Assembly: GCF_000286955.2 (NCBI RefSeq)
Contig: NZ_AJYK02000026.1
Span: 1-64,000, forward strand
Origin: Vibrio rumoiensis 1S-45
Lineage (GTDB): Bacteria > Pseudomonadota > Gammaproteobacteria > Enterobacterales > Vibrionaceae
Length of the DNA: 64,000 bases
Direction of reading: 5' to 3'
This document shows positions 9,771 to 19,261 of the stretch, piece after piece. The notes below the pieces were generated by a model, which saw nothing but the letters and a program-made list of their open reading frames with translations, was not told the DNA's origin and did not search any database. The translations under genes were made by a program, and so were the position numbers. Within the stretch, counting starts at the first letter, position 1. The number at the start of each line of letters is the position of its first letter.

Positions 9771-10589
9771 TTAAATCAGCTTTTCCATTTCTTCCGCACG
9801 TTGCACAGCGGCTTGCATTGCTTTTGAGACAATGTCCGAAAGATTGTGTTCATTAAAAGTGCGTAAGGCTTCTGCGGTTGTACCGCCTTTAGAGGTCACT
9901 TGTTCACGTAACGTCGACAGTTCTAATTCAGGGTTGGCGACTACCATTTCAGCTGCACCTAAAGCGGCTTGTTGAACCAAAAGGCGTGCCGTATCTTGAT
10001 TGAAGCCTTGTGCTATTGCTTCTTTTTGCATCGCTTCCATAAATAAGAAGAAGTAAGCCGGAGCGCTACCTGCCGCAGCAATGATGTTGTTAATGCCAGA
10101 TTCGGTATCTACCCAGCAAATTTCACCAACAGCGGCCATAAGATCGCCAGAGAAATCTTTGTCGTTTTCTGAAACATTAGCCGTGGCAAATAATCCGCTC
10201 ATGCCTTTGCCAACCAAAGATGGGGTATTTGGCATAACTCGTACCAGTTGAACTTCTTGGCCAAGCATTTCATTCAAACGTTTTGCAGAAATCCCTGCCG
10301 CAATCGAAATAACTAATTTATTGCTAAGATCAAGTGACTGGAAATCGGCGCACACACCTTCCATCATTTGAGGCTTAACCGATAGGATTACCACATCCGC
10401 TTGCTCAACCGCTGCAACATTATTGGTAGTGGTATGGATACCGAAGCAATCAGTTAAATTTTTTAGTTTTACTTCATCACGACCTGTTGCTGTAATGTTA
10501 GCGGCTTTGTAGCCACTGGATAACATACCAGCGAAAATTGAACGAGCCATGTTACCTGAACCAATAAAACTGATTTTCCGTTGTTCCAT
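9771..10589 (-). CDS. proC: pyrroline-5-carboxylate reductase
   Basis: ProC catalyses the last step of proline synthesis, NAD(P)H-dependent reduction of pyrroline-5-carboxylate. The 272-residue protein begins with a Rossmann motif GSGNMA. It has VRVMPNTPSLVGKGM, AAGSAPAYFFLFMEAM and the C-terminal EQVTSKGGTTAEAL signature. It heads the minus-strand run proC-yggT-yggU-DUF4426-rdgB-hemW. yggS lies upstream on the same strand across a 151-base gap. Confidence 0.97.
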   Translation of the reverse strand: MEQRKISFIGSGNMARSIFAGMLSSGYKAANITATGRDEVKLKNLTDCFGIHTTTNNVAAVEQADVVILSVKPQMMEGVCADFQSLDLSNKLVISIAAGISAKRLNEMLGQEVQLVRVMPNTPSLVGKGMSGLFATANVSENDKDFSGDLMAAVGEICWVDTESGINNIIAAAGSAPAYFFLFMEAMQKEAIAQGFNQDTARLLVQQAALGAAEMVVANPELELSTLREQVTSKGGTTAEALRTFNEHNLSDIVSKAMQAAVQRAEEMEKLI

Positions 10590-10740
10590 ATTAAGTCATC
10601 CTATTGTCGTCAAAGGGGATTTGAGTGACACGCCTTGTCTATACTCGATCATAACGGTTAGGTCATTATGCCCTATAATTTATTTGATGTGATCTGATTG
10701 TCCATTTTTTGCTGTTTATCAGCACTATGAACGGTTCACG

Positions 10741-11478
10741 TTATTTTTTATTGTAATCTCTTTCACCGAAAATGGCGGTTCCAATACGAACCATAGTACT
10801 ACCAGCTTCAATGGCCGCTTGCATGTCACCGCTCATGCCCATAGATAAGGTATCCACTTGAGGGTAAAGTGCCTGTAATTGTGCTTTTAGAGCTGTCAAT
10901 TGTTGAAAAGCCGCTAGCTGAGATGCGTAATCGGAAACATTTTCAGGGATTGACATCAGTCCTCTTAATGTGAGGTTTGGAAGCGTATTTATCAACTCAG
11001 CAAGAGCAAATACTTGATCGTGATTGGTGCCTGATTTAGACGCTTCACCACTGGTATTGACCTGAATAAGGACTTGAATTGGTGCGCATTGTTGATTTTG
11101 TTTGCTTTCTTCTCGTTGATCATTGAGGCGTTGTGCGATTTTTTCACGATCAACAGAGTGAACCCAATCAAAGTTTTCTGCGATGAGTCGAGTTTTATTG
11201 GATTGAATAGGACCAATGAAGTGCCATTCAAGCTCACTCTGGCTATAGTGTTGCTTAAAGTGCTGAATTTTATCGACACCTTCTTGCACATAGTTTTCGC
11301 CAAAGGACTTTTGGCCTGCATGAATAGCGGCTTGTAGTGCTTCAATTGGTTTGGTTTTACTGACCGCGAGTAGCTGCACAGAATGCGGCTCACGAGAGTA
11401 ACGCAATTCAGCCTCACGAATTTGTTGGCTGAGTTGCTCAATGTTTTTTTGAATAATGCTTTGATGAGAACAAGTCAT
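10741..11478 (-). CDS. yggS: YggS family pyridoxal-phosphate homeostasis protein
   Basis: This 245-residue protein is a single-domain PLP-binding TIM barrel (the PLPBP/PROSC family). It buffers pyridoxal phosphate and affects amino-acid and vitamin B6 balance. The PLP lysine is Lys41 in LLAVSKTKP. FGENYVQEG, WHFIGPIQSNK and GMSGDMQAAIEAGSTMVRIG are conserved. Only 26 bases separate its start from the divergent pilT start, so the pilT promoter must overlap this coding region. Confidence 0.95.
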   Translation of the reverse strand: MTCSHQSIIQKNIEQLSQQIREAELRYSREPHSVQLLAVSKTKPIEALQAAIHAGQKSFGENYVQEGVDKIQHFKQHYSQSELEWHFIGPIQSNKTRLIAENFDWVHSVDREKIAQRLNDQREESKQNQQCAPIQVLIQVNTSGEASKSGTNHDQVFALAELINTLPNLTLRGLMSIPENVSDYASQLAAFQQLTALKAQLQALYPQVDTLSMGMSGDMQAAIEAGSTMVRIGTAIFGERDYNKK

Positions 11479-11504
11479 AGTTTTTCTTTCAGTAAGGAAT
11501 TTTA

Positions 11505-12542
11505 ATGGATATCGCTGAATTATTGGATTTTAGTGTAAAGCATAATGCATCAGATCTACATCTTTCTGCAGGCGTTCCGCCCATGTTACGCATTGATGGG
11601 GATATGCGAAAGCTTGAAATGGATGCATTTAGTCATTCTGAGGTACATGCATTGGTATTCGATATTATGAATGATGCCCAACGTAGTGAATATGAAGAAA
11701 AATTGGAAATCGACTTTTCTTTTGAATTACCGAATGTAGGGCGTTTTCGTGTCAATGCCTTTAATCAATCTCGTGGTTGCGCAGCGGTCTTTCGTACGAT
11801 TCCTATGAACATTCCTTCATTTGATGATATTTCTGCACCCGAGATTTTTGAAAAGATCTCTAATTATGAAAAAGGGTTAGTATTGGTCACAGGGCCAACC
11901 GGTTCGGGTAAATCGACTACCTTGGCGGCGATGGTAGATTACATTAACCGTAACCATAAAAAGCACATACTCACGATTGAAGACCCGATTGAATTTACTC
12001 ACCCGAATAAAAAATGTTTGGTAAACCAACGTGAAGTGCATCGTGACACTCACAGCTTTAATGCTGCTTTACGTTCAGCCCTTCGTGAAGATCCAGACGT
12101 GATTTTAGTAGGGGAGTTGCGTGATAAAGAAACCATTAGTCTTGCGTTAACTGCAGCTGAAACGGGACATCTAGTGTTTGGTACATTGCACACCAGTTCG
12201 GCGGCTAAAACCATCGACCGTATTATTGATGTATTCCCCGGTGCAGATAAAGACATGGTGCGCTCAATGCTGTCTGAATCTTTACGCGCTGTTATCGCGC
12301 AAAAATTATTGAAACGTAATGGTGGAGGGCGTGTTGCTTGCCATGAAGTTATGATCGCCACACCGGCAATTCGTAACTTGATCCGTGAAGATAAAGTCGC
12401 GCAAATGCTATCAATGATCCAAACCGGCTCTGCAACCGGAATGCAGACAATGGAACAAGCGGCTCGTCAATTATTGATGCAAGGCTTAGTCGATCAAGAA
12501 GAAGTGCAACAAAAAATTGAAACGTTGGCTTCACCATATTAA
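11505..12542 (+). CDS. pilT: type IV pilus retraction ATPase PilT
   Basis: PilT is the hexameric cytoplasmic motor that depolymerises type IV pili, driving twitching and DNA uptake. The 345-residue protein has Walker A GPTGSGKS at 130-137, an Asp box (ILTIEDPIEF), Walker B (DVILVGELRD), a His box (GTLHTSSA) and the C-terminal GMQTMEQA motif. AAGGAATTTTA precedes the ATG. It is divergent from yggS and followed by the broken lipoprotein gene and pilU. Confidence 0.97.
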   Translation: MDIAELLDFSVKHNASDLHLSAGVPPMLRIDGDMRKLEMDAFSHSEVHALVFDIMNDAQRSEYEEKLEIDFSFELPNVGRFRVNAFNQSRGCAAVFRTIPMNIPSFDDISAPEIFEKISNYEKGLVLVTGPTGSGKSTTLAAMVDYINRNHKKHILTIEDPIEFTHPNKKCLVNQREVHRDTHSFNAALRSALREDPDVILVGELRDKETISLALTAAETGHLVFGTLHTSSAAKTIDRIIDVFPGADKDMVRSMLSESLRAVIAQKLLKRNGGGRVACHEVMIATPAIRNLIREDKVAQMLSMIQTGSATGMQTMEQAARQLLMQGLVDQEEVQQKIETLASPY

Positions 12543-12554
12543 ACAAGGATGAGT

Positions 12555-13016
12555 ATGAGATTTTTTATTATTGTCATGTCTGTTTTTTTAACGGCATGTT
12601 CAGCACCAAAGTATTCTGTTAGCCCTATTTAAAATGATCAAACCGAGACTAATGTTACCGTTATAAAAGATGATGCTACGAGAAGTATATTTCCTGAAAC
12701 TATTCAATCTTGGTGTTTAGATACAGCCCATTTGTGCAAGTTTATGGATGACTACACTCAACCTAATCCAGATGAATTAACACTTACTTATGTATCTCGT
12801 TGGAGTTGGGATTTTACAACTTTTATCGCTGATGCAAAAATTTCTGCTTTTAAAAATAATAAGAAAGTAGGGGAAGTTCAGTTTCAAGCTCCAAATACTT
12901 TAGATACCAGTAAGTTTGGTGATGACGAGAAGAGAATTTATATGATGCTTCAGCTTTTATTTGCTGAAAAAACGATTAATGAAGCTCAAAACTCGATATC
13001 TAGAGGGGATATTTGA
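12555..13016 (+). pseudogene. lipoprotein gene with an in-frame stop, between pilT and pilU
   Basis: An ATG at 12555 with AAGGAT 6 bases upstream opens MRFFIIVMSVFLTACSAPKY, a lipoprotein signal peptide with lipobox LTAC. Translation meets TAA at 12630-12632 (codon 26). The same frame then stays open without frameshift from 12633 to a TGA at 13014-13016, about 127 codons, including DDATRSIFPETIQSWC, LTYVSRWSWDF and a C-terminal ISRGDI. One base change therefore separates it from an intact 153-residue lipoprotein. The pattern recalls the Sbal_3080-type lipoproteins, from memory. Its TGA overlaps the pilU ATG by one base, so it was probably coupled to pilU. A sequencing error is the main alternative. 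Confidence 0.75.
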
Positions 13017-14119
13017 TGCAACTCTCTCAAGTGCTAGAAATCATGGTGTCGTCGAAGGCATCCGATATTTACCTAACGGTTGATGCTCCTTGTTTATTTA
13101 GAATTAATGGCGAACTAAAGGCGCATGGTGAAAAGCTGGATAAAGGTGGAGTGGAAGCCTTATTGTTTGAGATGATGGACACAGATCGTCGTGAAGAGTT
13201 TCAAACTCAACATGAAGCAAACTTTGCCATTATGCGCCCAAGTGGTCGTTTCCGTGTGAGTGCTTTTTTTCAACGTGAATTACCGGGGGCGGTGATCCGT
13301 CGTATCGAAACACGTATTCCAAGCATGGAAGAGTTACATCTACCTGAAGTGCTCAAAGATCTCGCTACTTCTAAACGTGGCTTAGTGCTGGTGGTTGGGG
13401 CGACAGGTTCTGGTAAGTCAACCTCGATGGCCGCCATGACTGGGTATCGAAATATACACCAAACTGGGCATATTTTGACGGTAGAAGATCCGATTGAATT
13501 TGTGCATGAACACAAAAAATGCATTATTACTCAACGTGAAGTCGGGCTTGATACAGAAAGCTATGAAGTGGCGCTGAAAAACTCACTGCGCCAAGCACCA
13601 GATATGATTTTGATTGGTGAGATTCGTAGCCGTGAAACCATGGAGTACGCCATGACTTTCGCCGAAACTGGGCATTTATGTATGGCAACCTTGCATGCAA
13701 ATAATGCCAACCAAGCGCTAGAACGTATATTGCACCTGGTTCCAAAAGATCAAAAAGAACAGTTCTTATTTGATTTATCGTTGAATTTAAAAGGCGTGGT
13801 GGCACAGCAGTTGGTTCGAGATAAAAATGGTAACGGTCGTCACGGTGTGTTTGAAGTCTTGCTGAATACGCCGCGGATTTCAGATTTGATCCGTCGAGGT
13901 GATCTACACGAATTGAAACCGACGATGGTTCGTTCCAAAGAAGCGGGAATGCAAACGTTTGATCAAGCGTTATTTGATTTACTTAGAGCGGATAAAATTT
14001 CTTTGGATGATGCGATGCACAGTGCTGATTCTGCGAATGACTTACGTTTAATGCTGAAGTCTACAGGTGATGCAGGTGTTGAAAGCAGTAAGTTAAAAGG
14101 CATTAAGATCGATATGTGA
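13016..14119 (+). CDS. pilU: type IV pilus retraction ATPase PilU (PilT paralogue)
   Basis: This 367-residue PilT/PilU-family ATPase has Walker A GATGSGKS at 128-135, Asp box ILTVEDPIEF, Walker B DMILIGEIRS and His box ATLHANNA. The C-terminal tail after GMQTFDQAL is longer than in PilT, as is usual for PilU, an accessory motor that needs PilT. The start is the ATG at 13016, which overlaps the preceding TGA by one base (TGATG) and has AGGGG 8 bases upstream. A TTG at 13013 is less likely. Confidence 0.94.
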   Translation: MQLSQVLEIMVSSKASDIYLTVDAPCLFRINGELKAHGEKLDKGGVEALLFEMMDTDRREEFQTQHEANFAIMRPSGRFRVSAFFQRELPGAVIRRIETRIPSMEELHLPEVLKDLATSKRGLVLVVGATGSGKSTSMAAMTGYRNIHQTGHILTVEDPIEFVHEHKKCIITQREVGLDTESYEVALKNSLRQAPDMILIGEIRSRETMEYAMTFAETGHLCMATLHANNANQALERILHLVPKDQKEQFLFDLSLNLKGVVAQQLVRDKNGNGRHGVFEVLLNTPRISDLIRRGDLHELKPTMVRSKEAGMQTFDQALFDLLRADKISLDDAMHSADSANDLRLMLKSTGDAGVESSKLKGIKIDM

Positions 14120-14170
14120 GTGTGGATGATTATCCTGCCTGACTTGAAGTTTGGCGGTCATCAATACTTC

Positions 14171-14206
14171 AAAAGCGCAATGGGAATTAACTCATTGCGC
14201 TTTTTT
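14171..14206 (+). terminator. intrinsic terminator after pilU
   Basis: The stem AAAAGCGCAATG / CATTGCGCTTTT has a 10-base loop and a T-run on the plus strand. The leading A-run would give four T's on the minus strand, so it may also serve the convergent dioxygenase gene. Confidence 0.88.
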
Positions 14207-14221
14207 GAATTTAGCCTTCTA

Positions 14222-15169
14222 TCACCAATCTAACTTGCCCAGCAATTTTTCACCGAGTGTTGTCAATTGAGCTCGTGAGTAGCGAGTTTGTTCCCAATTT
14301 CGTGGATCACCGGGAAATGCAAACCCTTCTGGAGGTAAACGTTTATCCCAAGATTGAACGCGCCAATCTTTTATTGTGGTATTTTCTGGCTCTGCGGGCA
14401 CCATGGAAATGTATTGCGCCATACGAACTTGATCAGAACGGTTAGGGCGAATGCCATGAGGTAATAAGCTGTTAAAAATCAATAAATCGCCTTCTTCCAT
14501 TGCAATAAACTCAGGATCATAACCATGAAGATCAGGAACATAAGGGTCGCGATCGCTTGGCTGTGTTTCGCGCCATGTTTCTAAATCGCGATAGAGTTGT
14601 GGAACACACTGAAAGCCACCGGTGTCTGGGGTTGTATTGGAAAGTGCAAGTACGCCTTGAATATTAACCGGCAAAGGCGACAAGCTTGTATCGGCATCCC
14701 AGTGAATGAATCCATCAAATTGGCGACCATTGCGATTTGGGGGATTGAGGTTGGCACGATCAATGGTGACCCATAAATCTTCACGATCCCAAATATCAAC
14801 AAAAGCGTGATAGATCTTTTCAGTTTGGCGGTTATTCCAAAGTATTTGGTGGTGATAACATTCCACCATACCGGAGTTGTTTAGCTCGGTCATGGCATGA
14901 TCTTTAAGTTGAGGTTTATACCAAGAGTCAGGGACATTTGCGTCCATTTCTTGAAACTCCCACAATAGGTCTTGTGTCGCTTTGACTGCATTGGAATCAA
15001 CTGCATTTTTGATCACGATATAGCCATTGTGTTGCCAGCTAGCAAATTGTTCTTCAGTCAGTACTTTAAGAGGCAACGATTTGACGATGTCTTTTAATTG
15101 CACATCATGCAGATTTGAAACACTGTTATTGCCTGGGGCGTTATCACCAAATCCGTAGCGATTCTTCAT
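14222..15169 (-). CDS. phytanoyl-CoA dioxygenase (PhyH) family Fe(II)/2-oxoglutarate oxygenase
   Basis: This is a 315-residue soluble oxygenase. The iron ligands are visible as His156-x-Asp158 (FIHWDADTS) and a distal His238 (LLPHGIRPN), with a basic residue near 249 that could bind 2-oxoglutarate. The family hydroxylates small substrates such as ectoine, phytanoyl-CoA and various natural products. The substrate here is not evident. It is transcribed away from an AraC-type regulator at 15381, with a 211-base shared upstream region, so regulation by that neighbour is likely. Its RBS (AGGAGAACGCC) is strong. Confidence 0.85.
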   Translation of the reverse strand: MKNRYGFGDNAPGNNSVSNLHDVQLKDIVKSLPLKVLTEEQFASWQHNGYIVIKNAVDSNAVKATQDLLWEFQEMDANVPDSWYKPQLKDHAMTELNNSGMVECYHHQILWNNRQTEKIYHAFVDIWDREDLWVTIDRANLNPPNRNGRQFDGFIHWDADTSLSPLPVNIQGVLALSNTTPDTGGFQCVPQLYRDLETWRETQPSDRDPYVPDLHGYDPEFIAMEEGDLLIFNSLLPHGIRPNRSDQVRMAQYISMVPAEPENTTIKDWRVQSWDKRLPPEGFAFPGDPRNWEQTRYSRAQLTTLGEKLLGKLDW

Positions 15170-15380
15170 GGCGTTCTCCTTTTTATTATTGTATTAGCAT
15201 TCTAGAGATTCAAAGTAAGGAACCCTTAATAGGGGCACTGTGGTGTAGCACGTTAAAGTGACTTCATTATGGAAGTAAAGCGGGCATCAATGTGGTGAAA
15301 TGTGAGCAATAACTAATACTATTTGCTCATTATTAGTGTATCTATAGGTGGAATTTAATTGTTAATGGTGGAGTTGATTG

Positions 15381-16253
15381 GTGAAAGCTCAATTAGAAAA
15401 GATAATGTTACCGGAAGGGGGATCGTGGTGTTTCTTATTAAGAGATATTGATGCGATTCCATTTGAGTGGCACTTTCACCCTGAATATGAACTGACGTTA
15501 ACGTTAAATGAGTCAGGAGAGCGCTATGTGGGTGATTCAATTGAAGGGTATCAACAATCCGATTTAGTTTTAGTTGGACCTAATCTTCCTCATACATGGC
15601 AATCTGCCCCTTCTGTTGAGTATACAGAGCAAAAGCCATTGGTGTTTGTTTTGTGGTTTAGCCAACAATGGGTTGATCAATTAGTCCAACAATTTCCTGA
15701 GTATGCTGAGCTGCCAAAATTACTTCAGAAATCTTATCGAGGTATTAAGTTCAAACCAGAGCTTGCGCAAGTGTTAACGGAGAGCTTTACATCTTTGGCC
15801 GAGGCGAGTGTGCGTGAGAGGTTGATTATTTTATTATCGATTTTAGATGCGTTACTAGAGCAACCAATGGAGATGCTGGCTTCTTATCATTTTCAAACCG
15901 ATGTGGTCGACAATGATCATCAAGATGTCTTGAATCATATCTTGTTTGATGTACACCAAAATTTTAGTCAATTATTGACTTTAGAGATGATGGCAAGCCG
16001 TGCCAATATGAGTGTGAGTACTTTTGTGCGCTTTTTTAAAAGGCATATGAAGCAGAGTTTTAATCAGTATTTAACGCAGATTCGGTTAGGTCATGCATGC
16101 CAGTTATTGATCCGGAGCCAAAAGCCGATCACTTTCATTGCAGAAGAAAGCGGTTTTCACAATCAATCTAACTTTAATCGGCTATTTAAAAAATATAAAG
16201 GGATGACACCTGCTAAGTTTCGTGACAGCTTTCGTAATAAGTCGATGAACTAA
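15381..16253 (+). CDS. AraC-family transcriptional regulator divergent from dioxygenase
   Basis: This 290-residue regulator has a cupin-like N-terminal domain ([15 protein letters not shown]; a metal- or ligand-binding fold). A C-terminal AraC/XylS DNA-binding domain has two HTH motifs ([20 protein letters not shown] and [20 protein letters not shown]). I choose GTG at 15381 because GGTGGAG lies 7 bases upstream. The TTG three bases earlier is possible. It is divergent from the PhyH-family gene. Its stop overlaps the ruvX stop tail-to-tail by a few bases, a tight junction suggesting compact insertion here. The ligand is unknown. Confidence 0.87.
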   Translation: MKAQLEKIMLPEGGSWCFLLRDIDAIPFEWHFHPEYELTLTLNESGERYVGDSIEGYQQSDLVLVGPNLPHTWQSAPSVEYTEQKPLVFVLWFSQQWVDQLVQQFPEYAELPKLLQKSYRGIKFKPELAQVLTESFTSLAEASVRERLIILLSILDALLEQPMEMLASYHFQTDVVDNDHQDVLNHILFDVHQNFSQLLTLEMMASRANMSVSTFVRFFKRHMKQSFNQYLTQIRLGHACQLLIRSQKPITFIAEESGFHNQSNFNRLFKKYKGMTPAKFRDSFRNKSMN

Positions 16254-16672
16254 TATTGATTTTCAAACCAACTTTCTAAAATGATCACTGCCGATTGGCA
16301 GTCCACATTACCTTTGCTTAACGCTTTATAGCCGCCCATTGAAAAGAGTTCCGCTCTGGCTTCTTGAGTTGAAAGGCGTTCATCATGCAACTCGACTTTG
16401 ACTCCAAAGCGACCATGTAGGCGATTCGCGAACTTCTTGGCGCGAGAGGTAATATCGGTTAGATCTTTACCTTGCATATCAGTAGGCAGACCAACAACGA
16501 CAAGATCAGGTTGCCATTCTTTAAGCTGTTTTTCGATTTCTTCCCATCTTGGAATACCATCTAGGGCTTTAAAAGCTTTAAGTGGAGAGGCGGTGCCAGT
16601 AATGGTTTGGCCTATGGCACTCCCAATGCTTTTAGTGCCGTAATCGAAAGCCATGATGGTTTGGTTTGACAT
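16250..16672 (-). CDS. ruvX: Holliday junction resolvase-like protein RuvX/YqgF
   Basis: This 140-residue RNase H-fold protein matches YqgF, implicated in 16S rRNA 5'-end processing and possibly in DNA repair. The N-terminal [10 protein letters not shown] has the catalytic Asp, and [10 protein letters not shown] and [11 protein letters not shown] are conserved. It is the last gene of the minus-strand set rsmE-gshB-yqgE-ruvX, 28 bases after yqgE. Its stop codon overlaps the stop of the convergent AraC gene. Confidence 0.95.
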   Translation of the reverse strand: MSNQTIMAFDYGTKSIGSAIGQTITGTASPLKAFKALDGIPRWEEIEKQLKEWQPDLVVVGLPTDMQGKDLTDITSRAKKFANRLHGRFGVKVELHDERLSTQEARAELFSMGGYKALSKGNVDCQSAVIILESWFENQY

Positions 16673-16700
16673 AGTGTTTCTCGGTTTAAAAATCTAAAAA

Positions 16701-17264
16701 TTAAGCGTGACCAGCTTGGTCTGAGAGTTGCGCAACATTGATACCCAGTGATTGTACAGCTTTTTTCCAACGAGAATGAGCCGGTGTATGGAAGATGATA
16801 TCCATGTCGGCCGGAGTCGTTAGCCAAGAATTATCTAATAGTTCTTGCTCTAATTGACCAGCATCCCAACCAGAGTAACCTAGTGTGACTAAGTAATGCT
16901 TAGGTTCAGCTTCTGTCCCTAATACCGTTAAGATATCTTTTGATGTGGTGACGCTTAAATCGGGTGTGACGTCTATGCTGGATTGGTAGGTATCTTTTGG
17001 TGTGTGTAGAACAAATCCTCTGTCGCTGGCAACTGGGCCGCCATTAAGAACAGGAGTCGATAAACTTTGTGTACAGACTTGAGGATGAACAGGTTGAACA
17101 TCGATTTGTTTGAGCATGTTACCCACATCGATACCAACGGCGTCGTTGATGACCAAGCCCATTGCACCGTCCTCATTGTGCTCGCAGATGTAAATCACAC
17201 TGCGAGAAAAACTAGAATCTGTCATGCTTGGCATAGCAATCAAAAAGTGGTCGGTTAAATTCAT
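16701..17264 (-). CDS. yqgE: YqgE/AlgH family protein
   Basis: This 187-residue cytoplasmic protein of the UPF0301 family is of unclear function. The blocks [29 protein letters not shown] and [15 protein letters not shown] are diagnostic. I start it at the ATG at 17264, where GGAGAATAGG gives good spacing and homology begins. The upstream in-frame extension would add 15 residues with no conserved content. It keeps its usual place between gshB and ruvX. Confidence 0.94.
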   Translation of the reverse strand: MNLTDHFLIAMPSMTDSSFSRSVIYICEHNEDGAMGLVINDAVGIDVGNMLKQIDVQPVHPQVCTQSLSTPVLNGGPVASDRGFVLHTPKDTYQSSIDVTPDLSVTTSKDILTVLGTEAEPKHYLVTLGYSGWDAGQLEQELLDNSWLTTPADMDIIFHTPAHSRWKKAVQSLGINVAQLSDQAGHA

Positions 17265-17380
17265 CCTATTCTCCATTGATAAGATTTCAGTATGGCAGAA
17301 TGATGCCACACTGAATTTCTCTATGATGATGGTTATTGGATTATGCTTTTAGATAACGTACCTAAATCATACTCTTAATA

Positions 17381-18331
17381 TCACTTAGCAGCTTGAACTC
17401 GACGTTCAATCGCATCCATCAATTTTCCAGTAATCGAAATATCAAAAGCCGCTTCAATTTCTTTAATGCACGTTGGGCTAGTGACATTGATTTCAGTTAG
17501 CTTATCACCGATAACATCTAGCCCAACAAAGATCAGGCCTTTTTCTTTTAATGTTGGGGCGACTGCTTGAGCAATTTTAAGATCAGTTTCGCTTAATGGA
17601 CGCGCTTCACCACGGCCACCGGCCGCTAAGTTACCACGAGTTTCCCCTTCCGCTGGAATACGAGCAAGGCAATACGGCATTGGCTCACCATCGACCACTA
17701 AAATACGCTTATCACCATTGCTAATGTCTGGAACAAAGGTTTGTGCCATGGCGTAGTTTTGGCCGTGATTGGTCAGTGTTTCGATGATCACCGATACGTT
17801 TGGATCGCCTTGTTTTACTCGGAAAATAGACGCGCCACCCATACCATCAAGCGGTTTTAGGATCACATCACCATGTTGCTCACGGAAGGCTTTAATTTTT
17901 TCGGCTTTTCGAGTCACGATAGTGATTGGCGTTAATTCTGGGAACCAAGCCGTAAACAGTTTTTCGTTACAATCACGCAAGCTTTGTGGTTTGTTGACGA
18001 TCAAAGTACCTTGTTCTTCTGCGCGCTCTAAAATGTAGGTCGCATAAATGAACTCAGTATCAAATGGCGGATCTTTACGCATTAATACCGCATCAAGTTC
18101 GGATAGCTCAATGGTTTGTTGTGAATTGAATTCATACCATTTGGCAGGATCTTCGATGAGCGTGACTGTTTTGGTGTCGGCAATCGCCACACCTTGCTCT
18201 AGATGAAGATCGGCCATTTCCATGTAGTGAATTTCCCAACCGCGTCGTTGGGCTTCTAGCATCATGGCAAAGCTAGAGTCTTTTTTAATGTTAATAGACG
18301 AAATAGGGTCCATTACGATGCCGATTTTCAT
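17381..18331 (-). CDS. gshB: glutathione synthetase
   Basis: GshB joins gamma-glutamylcysteine and glycine with ATP. The 316-residue ATP-grasp protein has the N-terminal MDPISSINIKKDSSFAM motif, then VLMRKDPPFD, ILKPLDGMGGASIF (glycine-rich ATP loop) and FVGLDVIGDKLTEINVTSPT near the C-terminus. It sits between rsmE and yqgE as in E. coli. An AGGAGAAAAAT box precedes the start. Confidence 0.97.
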   Translation of the reverse strand: MKIGIVMDPISSINIKKDSSFAMMLEAQRRGWEIHYMEMADLHLEQGVAIADTKTVTLIEDPAKWYEFNSQQTIELSELDAVLMRKDPPFDTEFIYATYILERAEEQGTLIVNKPQSLRDCNEKLFTAWFPELTPITIVTRKAEKIKAFREQHGDVILKPLDGMGGASIFRVKQGDPNVSVIIETLTNHGQNYAMAQTFVPDISNGDKRILVVDGEPMPYCLARIPAEGETRGNLAAGGRGEARPLSETDLKIAQAVAPTLKEKGLIFVGLDVIGDKLTEINVTSPTCIKEIEAAFDISITGKLMDAIERRVQAAK

Positions 18332-18390
18332 ATTTTTCTCCTGCTAGTTTGGCGACTTATCTCATCTATGCCTTGGCATAAGATGGTGAG

Positions 18391-19122
18391 TTAACCAAGA
18401 TCGCCAAAACGAAGTTGTAGGGCGGTGATTGCGGTCAGGCCGGCGGTTTCGGTGCGCAGCACACGAGGGCCTAATAAGGTTTCTTCAAACTGATATTGTT
18501 CAGTCATTTGAATTTCGTTATCGGATAATCCACCTTCAGGGCCAATCAGTAAGCGGACTTTATTGACCGGTTCTGGAAGGGTGTTGATTGAGTATTTTGC
18601 TCGAGGGTGCAAGTTGAGTTTTAAGCCATCGTAATCTTCCGCGCACCATTGCTCGAGTTGCATCAATGGTCGAATTTGCGGCACGATATTACGGCCGCAT
18701 TGCTCACACGCCGCAATCGCAATTTTTTGCCATTGCTGTAGCTTCTTTTCAAACCTTTCTGCATTCAGCTTTACACCACAGCGTTCTGAGATCAGTGGTG
18801 TAATAGTATTCACACCAAGTTCGACTGCTTTTTGAATGGTGAATTCCATCTTATCACCACGAGAGATGACTTGACCGAGATGTAAGTCTAAAGGTGATTC
18901 GATACTGCGTTCAATACGTTTTTGTATTGTGACGGTCACGTTTTTTTTCGATACCACTGAAATGGTTGCTGGAAATTCAGCGCCAGAGCCATCAAACAGT
19001 AACACTTCTTGTCCTTCGGACATGCGAAGTACTCGACCAATATGGCCTGCGGCATCTTCAGATAAACTTATCTCCCCTGAAGTCGAAATGGTTTCAGGGT
19101 GATAGATTCTTGGGATTCTCAT
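18391..19122 (-). CDS. rsmE: 16S rRNA (uracil(1498)-N3)-methyltransferase
   Basis: This 243-residue SPOUT-class methyltransferase modifies U1498 of 16S rRNA. The N-terminal PUA-like part begins [10 protein letters not shown]. The C-terminal trefoil-knot SAM site is shown by [14 protein letters not shown] and [16 protein letters not shown]. It is the first gene of rsmE-gshB-yqgE-ruvX. In many relatives endA precedes it. Here a GGDEF gene does. Confidence 0.96.
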   Translation of the reverse strand: MRIPRIYHPETISTSGEISLSEDAAGHIGRVLRMSEGQEVLLFDGSGAEFPATISVVSKKNVTVTIQKRIERSIESPLDLHLGQVISRGDKMEFTIQKAVELGVNTITPLISERCGVKLNAERFEKKLQQWQKIAIAACEQCGRNIVPQIRPLMQLEQWCAEDYDGLKLNLHPRAKYSINTLPEPVNKVRLLIGPEGGLSDNEIQMTEQYQFEETLLGPRVLRTETAGLTAITALQLRFGDLG

Positions 19123-19261
19123 GATTTAACCTGTGTAAGCGAAAGAGCTTTTCATAACATGGATGTTTTTGAGGTAAAAAACAAGGGGGGATAGGCGCTT
19201 TAGTTGACCTGAGCTTCGGATAAGAGCGGATCTCGTTATCCGAATGAGAGATTAAGGTGTA

